From Candidatus Cloacimonadota bacterium (GTDB taxonomy: Bacteria; Cloacimonadota; Cloacimonadia; Cloacimonadales; TCS61), in contig JAUXIJ010000031.1 of the NCBI GenBank assembly GCA_030621085.1, positions 1-37,869 of the forward strand: a stretch of 37,869 bases of DNA, written 5' to 3'. Positions 17,222 to 25,477 of the stretch are shown here, piece after piece (the stretch's first letter is position 1; the number at the start of each line of letters is the position of its first letter). The notes beneath the pieces were generated by a model. That model was given only the letters and a program-made list of their open reading frames with translations, was not told where the DNA came from and searched no databases. A program made the translations under genes and the position numbers.

Positions 17222-18268
17222 ATGCCATTCTTACCTAGCCTACAAGAATTAAATGAATTAAATCGAATTTTATTAATAGTTCATGAACTCAGAGATAAAA
17301 ACAATGAATGTTCAATAAAATCTGTAATAAAATATAGCTCTTCAATCACTTTTGGTGGTCGTTATTTCGATCATTTTCAAACACTTCGACTATGTACTCA
17401 ATCAAATTTTGTTTCAGTAAGTAAAAACATGATTAAGCTTAATGAATTAGGATTTCAATTTTTAAAACTAAATCCAGATCAATTTTATGAAATAACAACT
17501 CAACAAAAAGATTTTGTTTCAAAAGAATTAATCTTTAATGGTTTATGGATGTCCAAAGCTCGCGATTTATTTTTAAGCTTTAACCTTAATTATATATTAG
17601 GTACATACGATTTATCATTATTTGATGATTTTTTACCTAAAAGATTAAATCCAATTATCAATTTATTAAAACAACTTAATATCATAGTAATAGAAGACAA
17701 CAAAATCATTGTAGTCTCAAAATATGTTCCATATGTGAATAATTTACTTTCAGAGAAAAAGTCACTTTCTCAAGACGATTTAGAAAAAATATTACAAGAA
17801 AATCGAACTATTGCTGATCTTACTGAAAATGCTGTTCTTGAATATGAACGAAAGAGACTCTTAAATCTTGGTAAAGAAAAAGAAGCAAAACTAGTAAGAA
17901 GAATAAGTAAACTAAATTCAAATGCAGGTTATGATATTGAATCATTTAATGGCGATAAACCCTTATTTGATTATGATAGACTTATCGAGGTGAAATCGTA
18001 CAAAGGTGAGAAAATAAGATTTTTTTGGTCTTCAAACGAAAAAAGAGTAGCAGAAGAAAAAGGAAATAATTATTGGATTTATTTGGTTTGTAATTTCAAG
18101 AAAAAGAGACAGATCGAACCTATCATGATGCAAAATCCTGCAAAGAATCTTTTTAAAATTAAGACCTTAAATATTTCCGCTGCTTCTTATTTAATTGAAC
18201 AGGAAGGTGATATTCCTTTAATACCTATTTATGAAAAAAATACTAAAGGATATAAGTTAAAAATATAA
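17222..18268 (+). CDS. DUF3883/Mrr-like PD-(D/E)XK nuclease-domain protein
   Basis: 348 residues. The C-terminal ~120 residues look like DUF3883: AGYDIESF (235-242), IEVKS (255-259) giving the ExK of a PD-(D/E)XK active site, FFWSSNEKRVAEE, then NYWIYLV. DUF3883 occurs in restriction-type proteins and is considered a nuclease fold; activity here is inferred. The N-terminal ~200 residues are helical, perhaps winged-helix, with no family I can name. Its start follows the SNF2 stop by 2 nt with no visible ribosome site, so it is probably translated by coupling. This is the likely cutting component, and the A+T-rich cassette ends with it. Confidence 0.75.
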   Translation: MPFLPSLQELNELNRILLIVHELRDKNNECSIKSVIKYSSSITFGGRYFDHFQTLRLCTQSNFVSVSKNMIKLNELGFQFLKLNPDQFYEITTQQKDFVSKELIFNGLWMSKARDLFLSFNLNYILGTYDLSLFDDFLPKRLNPIINLLKQLNIIVIEDNKIIVVSKYVPYVNNLLSEKKSLSQDDLEKILQENRTIADLTENAVLEYERKRLLNLGKEKEAKLVRRISKLNSNAGYDIESFNGDKPLFDYDRLIEVKSYKGEKIRFFWSSNEKRVAEEKGNNYWIYLVCNFKKKRQIEPIMMQNPAKNLFKIKTLNISAASYLIEQEGDIPLIPIYEKNTKGYKLKI

Positions 18269-18384
18269 TAAATACTTGTGTAAATAAATTCATGTTTTAA
18301 AAAGTGTTATTATTATGATTGATAAATTAATTTGGAGAAATTAGTGAAATACAATTCAGGAAAAGAAAAATAAAAAGGTTAATT

Positions 18385-18603
18385 ATGAATTTAAAAAATG
18401 ATGAAATAATTTATAGCGTTACAATAGGTGAAATACAATTTGAAGCAAAAAGATACATTGGTCGTGAACTTACAGAAGACGAAATTTATTATGCAACGAA
18501 GGGTATTGACTGGGGTTTATCTACAGATATTGAAATTGTATTCCAAACAGCAATTGAAGATGCAGTTGAACTTTCAAACAAATATAATAAGGAGCAACCA
18601 TGA
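18385..18603 (+). CDS. small hypothetical protein, 72 residues
   Basis: Soluble, acidic, no signal peptide. It carries a RELTEDEIYYATKGIDWGLSTDIEIVFQTAIEDAV stretch, likely two helices. AAAGG precedes the ATG, and the stop overlaps the next gene in ATGA, supporting a real gene. I do not recognise the family. Composition is intermediate between the cassette and its flanks, so it could belong to the acquired segment or be native. Confidence 0.55.
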   Translation: MNLKNDEIIYSVTIGEIQFEAKRYIGRELTEDEIYYATKGIDWGLSTDIEIVFQTAIEDAVELSNKYNKEQP

Positions 18604-19499
18604 AAAGAATTTTAGTCTTTACCCTTTTGATATTTAGTCTTTCATTCTTAAATGCAGAAGTCATTACTGTTGAACTTCCCCCAGCAGATACTCTCACTCT
18701 TGAACCCTATACCACTTTCGATTTCGTTGAAATAGATGAATCTTCGGCTATCGTCAAAAGTCGTGTGTGGGAAAATGTATATTGGACCCTGAACGATTCC
18801 GGTTGTAAGAATCGCATCTTTCCTTTTAACAGGAATGGTGAGCTTTACCGCGCTGAATGGTATAAAGAAAAAGATGGCGGTGTATATATCGGTGATGCTG
18901 TAAATATCGACTGGGAAGATATGGCAACAGATAATGACGGCAACCTGTATATCGGGGCTTGCGGCAATAACTTTAATGCACGCCGTGACCTGGCTATCTA
19001 CATTCTGAAAGATCCACAGCCTTATTCTACCGGTACAACCCGCTATTTTCATAAAATCAATTTCTATTACCCGGAACAGACCGAATTTCCTGCCGTTCCC
19101 AATAACTATGACTGCGAAGCAATTTTCTGGGCAAACGGAAAACTGTACCTGCTCACCAAACACCGTGCCGATACCCAGACTCATATTTACCGTTTCGACA
19201 GCATGGATCCTTTGAAAGAAAACCCGGTAAAATTACTGGGTACTTTCGAGATCGGTGGAATGGTCACTTCTGCTGATGCTTCTACAGATGGAAAAAAGCT
19301 GGTTGTGCTCACGTATAATTCTATCTGGCTTTTTGAAAGTGAAACCGGTGATTATTTTCATGGGAAGATCTCCTGGCTTCCTATAAAAGCAAAACAATGT
19401 GAAGCAATTTGTTTTGACGATGATACAACTTTGCTAATAACCAATGAACAAAAGGAGCTTTTTGAAGTAAAGCTGGATATGCTGATAGAAGTAAAATAA
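18600..19499 (+). CDS. secreted beta-propeller protein of unknown function
   Basis: 299 residues with a signal peptide (MKRILVFTLLIFSLSFLNA, residues 1-19). The mature part has features of a propeller family with phytase- or esterase-like relatives: WTLNDSG (65-71 region), INWEDMA-like (here NIDWEDMATD) followed by LYIGACGNNFNARRDLAIY, then DCEAIFWANGKLYLLTKH. Acidic residues in DWED and DCEA are typical metal-site candidates. There is no YPNPFNP sorting domain, so it is probably periplasmic. Enzymatic activity is not assignable. Composition returns to that of the housekeeping genes. Confidence 0.65.
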   Translation: MKRILVFTLLIFSLSFLNAEVITVELPPADTLTLEPYTTFDFVEIDESSAIVKSRVWENVYWTLNDSGCKNRIFPFNRNGELYRAEWYKEKDGGVYIGDAVNIDWEDMATDNDGNLYIGACGNNFNARRDLAIYILKDPQPYSTGTTRYFHKINFYYPEQTEFPAVPNNYDCEAIFWANGKLYLLTKHRADTQTHIYRFDSMDPLKENPVKLLGTFEIGGMVTSADASTDGKKLVVLTYNSIWLFESETGDYFHGKISWLPIKAKQCEAICFDDDTTLLITNEQKELFEVKLDMLIEVK

Positions 19500-19543
19500 A
19501 AGTTTTACAAAACCCTTTATAGATATACAAGGAGAGTAATTCA

Positions 19544-19771
19544 ATGAAAGTTAAAACAGTTATTATCTTATTCTTGATTTTCTTATTTCTGATAATTCTT
19601 CTTCAAAATACAGAAGTTGTTGATTTTAGTATTTATTTCTGGAAGATCAGTATGTCACGGATAATTTTATTGCCTTCTATTCTGATTATGGGATTTGTAA
19701 TCGGTTTCATAACTGCCAAAATTCATAAAAAAAAGCATCAGCCCAGAACAAAAGAAGAAGGTAGTGAATAA
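19544..19771 (+). CDS. LapA-like (DUF1049) small membrane protein
   Basis: 75 residues with two predicted transmembrane helices (about 4-21 and 38-59) and the LLQNTEVVDFSIYFW linker typical of the lipopolysaccharide assembly protein A family. The tail is basic and cytosolic. AAGGAGAG precedes the ATG. In enterobacteria LapA works with LapB on LpxC turnover; no lapB is next to it here, so the function is only suggested. Confidence 0.75.
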   Translation: MKVKTVIILFLIFLFLIILLQNTEVVDFSIYFWKISMSRIILLPSILIMGFVIGFITAKIHKKKHQPRTKEEGSE

Positions 19772-19772
19772 G

Positions 19773-20111
19773 ATGATAGCCTCCTGCGGGTTGATATGTA
19801 CGGAATGCCCGGCTTATATAGCCCACAAGAATGATGACCAACAACTAAGAATAAAAACAGCAGAAGAATGGTCAAAGATGTACGAAGCAAAATTAAAACC
19901 CGAGATCATTAATTGCGTAGGTTGCCTGGAAACCGAAGGAACACTGTTCCATCATTGTTTGGAATGTAAGATCAGGGCTTGCTGCAGGAAGAAGAATTTA
20001 GCTAATTGTGCTTATTGTGAAGATTTCGGATGTGAGGAAATCACTGAATTTTTGAACCTGGTTCCCGAAGCAAAAAAAGTTCTGGATGATATTAGGGCAA
20101 ATCTGAAATAG
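19773..20111 (+). CDS. Cys-rich DUF3795 protein
   Basis: 112 residues from the ATG at 19773, directly after the previous stop. A GTG at 19764 is an alternative, but it would leave the AAGG box only 2 nt away. The N-terminus CGLICTECPAY and the later CxxC..C sets (NCVGC, HCLEC, CCRKKNLANCAYC, GCEE) fit DUF3795, a small family assumed to bind metal. No experimental function is known to me. Last gene before a terminator. Confidence 0.8.
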   Translation: MIASCGLICTECPAYIAHKNDDQQLRIKTAEEWSKMYEAKLKPEIINCVGCLETEGTLFHHCLECKIRACCRKKNLANCAYCEDFGCEEITEFLNLVPEAKKVLDDIRANLK

Positions 20112-20121
20112 TCTAAAGAAA

Positions 20122-20143
20122 AAAGCCGCACTATTGCGGCTTT
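20122..20143. terminator. terminator between convergent genes
   Basis: Perfect 9-bp stem AAAGCCGCA (20122-20130) / TGCGGCTTT (20135-20143), loop CTAT. Read on the minus strand, the stem runs into TTTTTTC, a good U-tract for the ten-gene minus operon. On the plus strand the T-run is only three. Confidence 0.8.
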
Positions 20144-20167
20144 CGAATTACAGTATTTACAACAATT

Positions 20168-21814
20168 TTATTTATTTTCTTCTTTTTCTTTCAGAGCATT
20201 CTGTTTCTCAGCATAAAAGAACATCTCTTCCAGCGTTTTATATTTATCGAAAATCTTAAAAGTTTCCTGTAACTGAGTATCTTCCTGAATTGCAATTTTA
20301 TATTGCTCAACATCCCCAAACTTGCGCCCGATGATATTACTGTTCACTTGATTTTCGATCCAGCTATAAGTACTATCTACTTCAGATTGTTCAAATTCAA
20401 TTCCTTCTTTTTTGGCAAATTGTAAAAACTCCTTGAACAGCTTATTCCCTATTCTGAAATTCTTTGTGATTTCATTTTCATGATCTATCATATAATTAAC
20501 AGAAAAATTAAAAAAGGTGTTTTTTCTTCTCAGTTCCACGCCCAGGTTGGTAAGACGGGATTGTTCGATCTCGATATCGGGATTGATTCCCCCGCCACCA
20601 TACACTTTTCTGCCTTTGGAAGTGTAATAGACATTCTTATGATTTTTCTCGTCAGCTTCTTTTTCCATCTCTTCGATTTCTTCCTGGGTTATATCACCAT
20701 TCTTAACCCGTTCATCTTTCAAAAGTTTATCATTCAGATCTTTATGAATGCATCTGCCGGAATTTATATAGTACTTGGCAGTAGTAACTTTTATTCCATT
20801 ACCGTCCGAAAGTGGAAATAATCTCTGTACGGAACCCTTTCCAAATGAAGTTTTACCAACAACAAGCCCTTTATCCCAGTCCTGAAGAGAACCGGCAAAG
20901 ATTTCTGATGCACTGGCAGAACCGCCATTGATGAGAACAATTAGAGGATATCCCGATCTTATCCGATTGTATTTTGTATAATAATCCAAATTTGTCTGTT
21001 TAGTTCTTCCCTTTGTGAATACCACGCGTTTATTTTTTCCGATAAATTCGTTAACTGTGTTAATAGCTTCGTTTAAAAGTCCTCCGGGATTAAATCTGAG
21101 ATCGATGAGAAGACCACGAATACCCTCTGCCTCCAGATTATCGAGCGTAGCTCTTAATTCCTTTGTGGTGTTTGCATTGAACTGCCTGATCCTGATGTAT
21201 CCCACACCATTATCCAGTTTGAAAGCATATGGAATACTCTTTACTTTGATTATATCGCGTATGATCTCAAAATCCAGTTCTCCTTCTACGCCCGGTCGTA
21301 AAATGGTGATAGTAACCTTTGTCCCAGGTTCTCCACGCATCAGCTTGATAGATTCATCAGTTTTCATACCAACAATATTTTTACCATCTACTTTACTTAT
21401 TTTATCACCTGCCATAATTCCCATTCTATAGGCCGGAGTCCCTTCAATTGGTGAAACTACAGTGATATAGTCACCCTTTTTATCGATCGATATTCCCAAT
21501 CCACCGAATTCCCCTTTTGTATCTGTGCTGAAGCGGTCAAATTCATCCGGAGTGAAATAAGTTGTATGCGGATCGGTTTCTTTTAACATACCATCGATGG
21601 CAGATTCAATCAATTCATCGATATCCAGATCATCAACATAATTTTCCCGCAATTTGAAAAGCACTTCATTGAACAGTTTTAATTTTTTATACAGGTTAGT
21701 TTGATTGGGGTTTTTTGCTATTACATTCTGTGTGTTAAATAACAGGATAAAAACAATCAGCCAACCAATAAAGCTAATTGAAATTACCCATTTACTTGTT
21801 TTATCCAATTTCAT
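20168..21814 (-). CDS. carboxy-terminal processing protease (S41 peptidase)
   Basis: 548 residues. An N-terminal membrane anchor or signal (about 9-27) places it in the periplasm. A PDZ domain spans about 105-180, and the S41 protease domain carries the Ser/Lys dyad: Ser301 within GGSASASE and Lys326 in SFGKGSVQ. The protease trims C-termini of envelope proteins or degrades them. The C-terminal ~120 residues (after INPDIEIEQ) are helical. Its start overlaps the tmk stop by four bases, and it is the last gene of the minus operon, followed by the terminator at 20122-20143. Confidence 0.93.
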   Translation of the reverse strand: MKLDKTSKWVISISFIGWLIVFILLFNTQNVIAKNPNQTNLYKKLKLFNEVLFKLRENYVDDLDIDELIESAIDGMLKETDPHTTYFTPDEFDRFSTDTKGEFGGLGISIDKKGDYITVVSPIEGTPAYRMGIMAGDKISKVDGKNIVGMKTDESIKLMRGEPGTKVTITILRPGVEGELDFEIIRDIIKVKSIPYAFKLDNGVGYIRIRQFNANTTKELRATLDNLEAEGIRGLLIDLRFNPGGLLNEAINTVNEFIGKNKRVVFTKGRTKQTNLDYYTKYNRIRSGYPLIVLINGGSASASEIFAGSLQDWDKGLVVGKTSFGKGSVQRLFPLSDGNGIKVTTAKYYINSGRCIHKDLNDKLLKDERVKNGDITQEEIEEMEKEADEKNHKNVYYTSKGRKVYGGGGINPDIEIEQSRLTNLGVELRRKNTFFNFSVNYMIDHENEITKNFRIGNKLFKEFLQFAKKEGIEFEQSEVDSTYSWIENQVNSNIIGRKFGDVEQYKIAIQEDTQLQETFKIFDKYKTLEEMFFYAEKQNALKEKEENK

Positions 21815-22440
21815 ATCGAAACCTTCCTCAATTTATCTTCCATAATTTTCATTATTTCATTATGAATTTCTTCCACACTTTTTGTACCATCAACAATAAT
21901 ATAGCGTTTTTTTTCTCTTTTCGCAATTTCTATAAAACCCTTGCGTACTTTTTTATGGAATTCAATAGATTCCATTTCCAATCTATCGGCATCTTGCTTC
22001 GAAATCCTGGATAATCCGATCTCAGCCGGAAGATCGACCAGGAAAGTAATATCCGGCTTGATTCCAAACGTTGCAAACTTAGTTATTGTGTCAATAAGCT
22101 TTATATCAATTCTTCTGGCAGCTCCCTGATAGGCAAGCGTGGAATCGTAATAGCGATCGGAAATAACCATCTTGCCTTTTTGTAAAGCAGGTATTATCCA
22201 TTCACCTGTATGCTGGCTGCGGCTTGCCATATAAAGCAGTACTTCTGTTTCTGGAAGCATCTCTTTATTTTCTGTGCTTAAAAGAAGCTTCCTTATTGCT
22301 TCGGATATTTTGGGTCCACCCGGTTCTCTGGTAAGAAAAACACTCCAACCTTTTTCTTCAAGATATTCTTTAAGAAGTTTTGCCTGGGTGGATTTACCGC
22401 ATCCTTCTATTCCCTCAAAAGTAATAAATAGTCCTTTCAT
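21811..22440 (-). CDS. tmk: thymidylate kinase
   Basis: 209 residues, standard. It phosphorylates dTMP to dTDP for DNA synthesis. The P-loop is EGIEGCGKST (9-18), the DRY motif lies in SDRYYDSTLAYQGAAR, and the nearby TREPGG motif binds the nucleotide. Four-base overlaps link it to rimI upstream and to the S41 protease downstream. Confidence 0.95.
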   Translation of the reverse strand: MKGLFITFEGIEGCGKSTQAKLLKEYLEEKGWSVFLTREPGGPKISEAIRKLLLSTENKEMLPETEVLLYMASRSQHTGEWIIPALQKGKMVISDRYYDSTLAYQGAARRIDIKLIDTITKFATFGIKPDITFLVDLPAEIGLSRISKQDADRLEMESIEFHKKVRKGFIEIAKREKKRYIIVDGTKSVEEIHNEIMKIMEDKLRKVSI

Positions 22441-22904
22441 GAATCATATCCTTCTATCTTTTGCAGCATATTTAATCTCATTATTACAGCATTTTCTACA
22501 GGGTCTCGATAATAATTACCTCTTAAACCGATCTGTTCAAAACCAATTTTTTCATAAAGAGCTATTGCTTTCTGATTCGATTCTCTTACTTCAAGAGTGA
22601 ATTTAAAACACCTTTCATACAACAATTTACTAATAATGAACTTTACCAGTTTTGCACCAAAACCCATTCTCTGGAAATTTGCGGTAATACCAATATTTGT
22701 TATTGTAAATTCATCGAGAAGTTTCCAGCCGCAGATATAACCAATTATCTCTTTGTTCTCATCCTTTTGCAAAACATACGTATAATGCCCCTTGATCTCT
22801 TCGCTGAACATCGCTTCTGACCAGGGAACAGAAAAGAGTTCTTTTTCCAATTCCATCATTATTGGTATATCAGCAATTTCCATTTCACGTATAGTCACTT
22901 TCAT
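22437..22904 (-). CDS. rimI: GNAT acetyltransferase, RimI-like
   Basis: 155 residues. A single GNAT domain: the acetyl-CoA-binding segment is NIGITANFQRMGFGAKLV (motif A, with QRxGxG/A) and the C-terminal motif B reads LEVRESNQKAIALYEKIGFEQIGLRGNYY. The latter is characteristic of RimI, which acetylates the N-terminus of ribosomal protein S18. RimI-like enzymes are not always specific for S18. It overlaps both neighbours. Confidence 0.85.
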   Translation of the reverse strand: MKVTIREMEIADIPIMMELEKELFSVPWSEAMFSEEIKGHYTYVLQKDENKEIIGYICGWKLLDEFTITNIGITANFQRMGFGAKLVKFIISKLLYERCFKFTLEVRESNQKAIALYEKIGFEQIGLRGNYYRDPVENAVIMRLNMLQKIEGYDS

Positions 22905-24379
22905 CAGTAATATAACTTCTGTCCGGGATGAATGATAACGATCCCGTTTTTGTTTTTTAGATTATTCATCGAGATAATTCTATTCTGGGAAACTCCCAAT
23001 TTTGCTGCTATAGCACCTACAGTCTCACCTTTTTTTACTTTATAATATTTATCACTTTTAGATGAACTTGAGCCGGATGATGATCCATATAATTTCAATT
23101 TCTGTCCTGGATAAATAACATTCGATCTCAAATTATTCAGGCTTTTTATCCTGGCTACAGTAGTTTTATACTTCCTGGCAATATCGTAAAGTGTATCTCC
23201 TTTTTTTACAATATGATGTGTAAAAAAACCTGCATTCTTTTTGAGGAATTGCTTCTCTATCTTTACCAATTCTTTGTGATCGATATTGTTTCCATCTGGA
23301 ATGAGTATCGAATATTCACCGGGTGGAAGTACAACATTATTAACGGCTGAATATTTTTTCCTGTTTCGTTTGTAAATTTTTATCCAGGGATTAAACTCTA
23401 ACACTTTTCCAATTGAGGTGCCCTGAAATTTTGCCCAGTTGTCGATCTTATAATGTCCTTTCAGTTTTATTTTCTCACTATGAGTATTGTCCATAAGTGG
23501 TTGTTGACGTTCGAACTTCCTTCCAAAAATAGTTTCTTCGTTTTCAAATATCATTTTAATGGCTGCTGCACGCCACACATATTGATGAGTTTCATCCACT
23601 CTCATCAGGAGATCGAAGAAATCATACGCTTCCTGCTGCCGTATAACTTTGGCAATGCTGCCAACACCGGCATTGAACGAACTCATCGCCAGAAGCCAGT
23701 CCTTTGCACCTCTATCGGAAAGATAATGATATGCATTTTTCAAGTATTTGGCAGCTGCATCTGTTGATAATAACACATTGCGTCTTTCATCTATGAATGA
23801 ATTGATCCTCATGCTGTAACCCTTAGCTGTTTTAGGCATAAATTGCCAGATACCAACTGCTCCCACGCGAGAACCTGCCATGGGATTCAACTGACTTTCT
23901 GCAATTGCTATGTATTTTGTATCTAGAGGAATGTCGTATTGAGAAAAAATAGAATCAAAAATTGTAAAATACTTTCCGCTGCGGGGAATAAAATTATGAG
24001 CTGTTTTCAATTCCTGCCGATAAATTGTTTCAAATTTTTTGTAGATCCTTTCATTTGTAAGATCAAAAACACGTCCGGCAAATATGATGGAATCCGGGAT
24101 TTGGAAATCTGTATTCACAGCTACACGACTGTTGGAAATCTCAAGCTCCTGAACTAGTGAATCCGCTGTAAAATTGAGCTCCTCTATAATATTATATAAA
24201 GAATCAATTTCAATATTTTTTAAATCAATCATCTGCTGCAAAGAATCTTCCGGAGTAAGAGCTTGATTCAACGGAAGTATTCGTTCATCGTCACTAATAA
24301 TTTTTTGAGGTACACTTTTGTGATAACTGCATCCAAATAATAAAGAAATCAGCAGCAGTAATATTAAAAATGATCTCAT
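22904..24379 (-). CDS. lytic transglycosylase lipoprotein with two LysM domains (MltD-like)
   Basis: 491 residues. The lipobox LLFGC puts the lipid-anchored cysteine at residue 17. A coiled-coil-prone stretch follows (about 50-85). The SLT domain has its catalytic Glu161 in AIAESQLNP and continues with GAVGIWQFMPKTAKGY and SSFNAGVG. Two LysM modules end the protein (about 393-436 and 446-491). It cleaves peptidoglycan glycan strands with formation of anhydro-muramic ends, at the outer membrane. Its stop overlaps the rimI start in TGATG. Confidence 0.92.
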   Translation of the reverse strand: MRSFLILLLLISLLFGCSYHKSVPQKIISDDERILPLNQALTPEDSLQQMIDLKNIEIDSLYNIIEELNFTADSLVQELEISNSRVAVNTDFQIPDSIIFAGRVFDLTNERIYKKFETIYRQELKTAHNFIPRSGKYFTIFDSIFSQYDIPLDTKYIAIAESQLNPMAGSRVGAVGIWQFMPKTAKGYSMRINSFIDERRNVLLSTDAAAKYLKNAYHYLSDRGAKDWLLAMSSFNAGVGSIAKVIRQQEAYDFFDLLMRVDETHQYVWRAAAIKMIFENEETIFGRKFERQQPLMDNTHSEKIKLKGHYKIDNWAKFQGTSIGKVLEFNPWIKIYKRNRKKYSAVNNVVLPPGEYSILIPDGNNIDHKELVKIEKQFLKKNAGFFTHHIVKKGDTLYDIARKYKTTVARIKSLNNLRSNVIYPGQKLKLYGSSSGSSSSKSDKYYKVKKGETVGAIAAKLGVSQNRIISMNNLKNKNGIVIIHPGQKLYY

Positions 24380-24388
24380 AAAATCCCG

Positions 24389-25468
24389 TTAAACCTTATT
24401 GTTGTATTTTTCGTAATAATTCATATATTCACCGGAATGAATATCCTCCACCCATTCCTGGTGATTTTTAAACCAGAGAATTGTCTGCTCAAGTCCTTCA
24501 TCAAAATTTATAACAGGTTTCCAGCCCAGTTCATTTTTTATCTTGCTTGAGTCCATAGAATAACGGAAATCGTGCCCCTTTCTATCCAGAACAAAACTGA
24601 TAAGATCATGGGAACATTTCATTAGATCGAGAATATGCTTAACTAGAACAAGATTTTTCCATTCGTTTTTTGCTCCGGCATTATATGTTTCACCCGAACG
24701 TCCTCTGTGAAGAACAAGATCGATAGCTTTGCAGTGATCCTCTACGTGTATCCAGTCTCGAATGTTTTTCCCATCACCATAAATTGGAAGTTCTTTCCCT
24801 TGAAACGCATTATTAATCATCACTGGAATAAGCTTTTCCGGAAATTGGTAGGAACCATAATTATTACAGCTTCGAATTATATTAACTTTTTGCCCGTATG
24901 TTTGATGAGCAACACGAATAAGCATATCTGCAGCAGCTTTGCTGGCAGCATAAGGATTATTGGGAGCAAGTTTGGCATCTTCCGCAACTGAGCTGTTGCT
25001 TGGAATAGAACCATAAACCTCATCGGTAGAGATTAGAACAAACTTCTTCACTTTGTATTCACGTGAATAATTGAGCAGTATCTGCGTGCCCAGGATGTTG
25101 GTCTGAAGAAAAAGATCGGGATTGATAATGCTTCTATCTACATGAGATTCCGCAGCAAAATGAACCACGAAATCGGGATTGAACTGCTCGAATACATTCT
25201 TTACATCTGCCTGGTTGGAAACATCACCTCTCATAAAAGCGTAATTGGGATTTTCTTCTATCATCTCCAAGTTATATAAATTGCCTGCATACGTAAGTTT
25301 ATCAAAATTTATGATCTTGTAATCTGGATATTTTCTGATCAGGTAGCGGATAAAATTGGAACCGATAAAACCGGCTCCACCGGTAACAAGGACTATTTTG
25401 GGTAGGTTTTCATTATTTAATCCCTTCGCATTGAAGAAAGCGAAATTTTCTTTAATTTCTTTTTTCAT
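24389..25468 (-). CDS. rfbB: dTDP-glucose 4,6-dehydratase
   Basis: 359 residues. Short-chain dehydrogenase-type enzyme, second step towards dTDP-rhamnose and related sugars for surface polysaccharide. The NAD loop VTGGAGFIGSN (about 29-39) follows an unusual ~25-residue N-terminal extension. FDKLTYAGN is diagnostic of RfbB, as are ISTDEVYGS and the catalytic YAASK. The other rml genes (rfbA, C, D) are not adjacent. A GGGAC box precedes the ATG. It lies 9 nt from each neighbour. Confidence 0.93.
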   Translation of the reverse strand: MKKEIKENFAFFNAKGLNNENLPKIVLVTGGAGFIGSNFIRYLIRKYPDYKIINFDKLTYAGNLYNLEMIEENPNYAFMRGDVSNQADVKNVFEQFNPDFVVHFAAESHVDRSIINPDLFLQTNILGTQILLNYSREYKVKKFVLISTDEVYGSIPSNSSVAEDAKLAPNNPYAASKAAADMLIRVAHQTYGQKVNIIRSCNNYGSYQFPEKLIPVMINNAFQGKELPIYGDGKNIRDWIHVEDHCKAIDLVLHRGRSGETYNAGAKNEWKNLVLVKHILDLMKCSHDLISFVLDRKGHDFRYSMDSSKIKNELGWKPVINFDEGLEQTILWFKNHQEWVEDIHSGEYMNYYEKYNNKV

Positions 25469-25477
25469 TTAATGTCC

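Noticed and set aside
13250..18384. Flanking direct repeats (attachment sites) around the defence cassette
   Set aside because: I compared the two edges by eye and found no convincing shared sequence; the A+T-rich composition makes short matches meaningless.
18648..19184. 178-codon open frame antisense to the secreted propeller gene
   Set aside because: The plus-strand frame has a signal peptide and family motifs; the antisense one has neither.
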